Made by a program: the position numbers and the translations under genes. This document shows, piece after piece, positions 32,195-32,521 of a DNA stretch of 32,521 nucleotides; position 1 is the stretch's first letter, and every line of letters starts with the position of its first letter. The notes below the pieces were generated by a model. That model was not told the DNA's origin. It was given only the letters and a program-made list of their open reading frames with translations, and made no database searches. Origin of the DNA: Chitinophagaceae bacterium UBA2791 (GTDB lineage: Bacteria > Bacteroidota > Bacteroidia > Chitinophagales > Chitinophagaceae). The stretch is taken from the NCBI GenBank assembly GCA_002352105.1, contig DEHV01000020.1, forward strand, positions 34,821 to 67,341, written 5' to 3'.

Positions 32195-32521
32195 TTAAGG
32201 TTTTGTTCCCTCGAAATACTGAAAGAAAACCTCTCTCAGTTGTTTTCCCAGCAGTTCCCAGTCTTCCCCGGAAGGTATTTTTTTAAGGCCGGCGATCCAC
32301 TCGGAATTGAGCTCGTACACGCAGGCGTCAATTCCAAAACGTTTTGCCAACCCCTCTCCAAAGGAGCCTGGACCCGCGCCACGCGAGGGTCCTTCGGTAA
32401 ACCAGGTGTGTTTGTACAACAAGTTCTCAAACCTTTTCATATTGGCGATATAAGCCGTGTTATTGGCGGTGGGAGCATTTACATGCAGGTTGCCTCCGCC
32501 GTCGTTATGCAGATCGATGGC
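32195..32521 (-). CDS. C-terminal part of a probable M14-type zinc carboxypeptidase (partial)
   Basis: The minus-strand frame is open to the right edge, so only the last 108 residues are seen. They begin AIDLHNDGGGNLHVNAPTAN and contain a late ACVYELNSEWIAGLKKIP. In M14 peptidases a zinc-ligand histidine follows a FxDLHxH-like strand and the catalytic glutamate lies in a late strand ending in E(L/N). Both can be matched here. The fold and family are a tentative reading of a fragment, and the internal ATG at 32440 is not the start. It is convergent with cysI, with 92 bases between the stops and no clear terminator. Confidence 0.6.
   Translation of the reverse strand, partial: AIDLHNDGGGNLHVNAPTANNTAYIANMKRFENLLYKHTWFTEGPSRGAGPGSFGEGLAKRFGIDACVYELNSEWIAGLKKIPSGEDWELLGKQLREVFFQYFEGTKP

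Noticed and set aside
1..32521. CRISPR arrays, insertion sequences, tRNA or rRNA genes
   Set aside because: No regularly spaced repeats, transposase, terminal inverted repeats with target duplication, or RNA gene sequence was seen.

Overview
The window looks like a chromosomal segment of a Bacteroidota bacterium, most likely of the Chitinophagaceae type. The evidence is a SusC/RagA TonB-dependent receptor with an STN domain paired with a FecI-type sigma factor and a FecR anti-sigma factor, several exact TAnnTTTG promoter elements typical of Bacteroidota, mostly weak Shine-Dalgarno sequences, and family-specific proteins (HYC_CC_PP-like, DUF3347, Bacteroidota-type Crp). Taxonomy is inferred from gene content only. 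I see no mobile element, tRNA, rRNA or CRISPR array.

Layout. 1-5092 (minus): ECF sigma factor, FecR and the N-terminal three quarters or more of a SusC receptor, i.e. a cell-surface signalling and uptake locus that continues beyond the left edge. 5316-8403 (plus): a calcineurin-like phosphoesterase, a Tat-exported xylose-isomerase-like TIM barrel protein and an amidohydrolase, probably a small catabolic group. 8465-10234 (plus): a Crp/Fnr-family regulator, a degenerate Rossmann protein and a cytoplasmic YceI protein. 10435-11892: cardiolipin synthase. 11934-12436 (minus): a YefM-YoeB toxin-antitoxin pair with its TGTACA operator. 12679-13251: a secreted YceI protein.

13470-21428 (plus): a copper/silver efflux operon with an HYC_CC_PP-like protein, a CusA pump broken into two reading frames, a TolC-like protein, two CusB-like adaptors and a DUF3347 lipoprotein. 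21438-22799 (minus): anaerobic coproporphyrinogen dehydrogenase HemN, divergent from a ba3-type cytochrome oxidase operon (23018-26541: subunit IIa, CuA subunit II, subunit I, SCO, cytochrome c). 26626-28256: a flavin split-barrel protein and a divergent baeRF/Balon-like protein. 28401-32102 (plus): a LysR regulator, a much reduced CysJ-like reductase and the sulfite reductase hemoprotein CysI. 32195-32521 (minus): C-terminal end of a probable M14-type carboxypeptidase.

How it fits together. FNR-like boxes (xTGAy-N4-ATCAx) lie upstream of the Rossmann/yceI genes, upstream of the secreted yceI and, in two copies, between hemN and the oxidase operon. They sit 58-60 bases before an exact TAnnTTTG element in three promoters, and two of these promoters are 34/41 identical over the upstream region. 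This suggests one regulon, probably driven by the local Crp/Fnr protein (recognition helix ExxSR), linking YceI proteins, heme synthesis and a high-affinity oxidase under low oxygen or redox stress. The other main points are the skeletal CysJ, the glycine-less Rossmann protein, the split CusA, the possible ribosome hibernation factor, and promoters that abut start codons and imply leaderless mRNAs.
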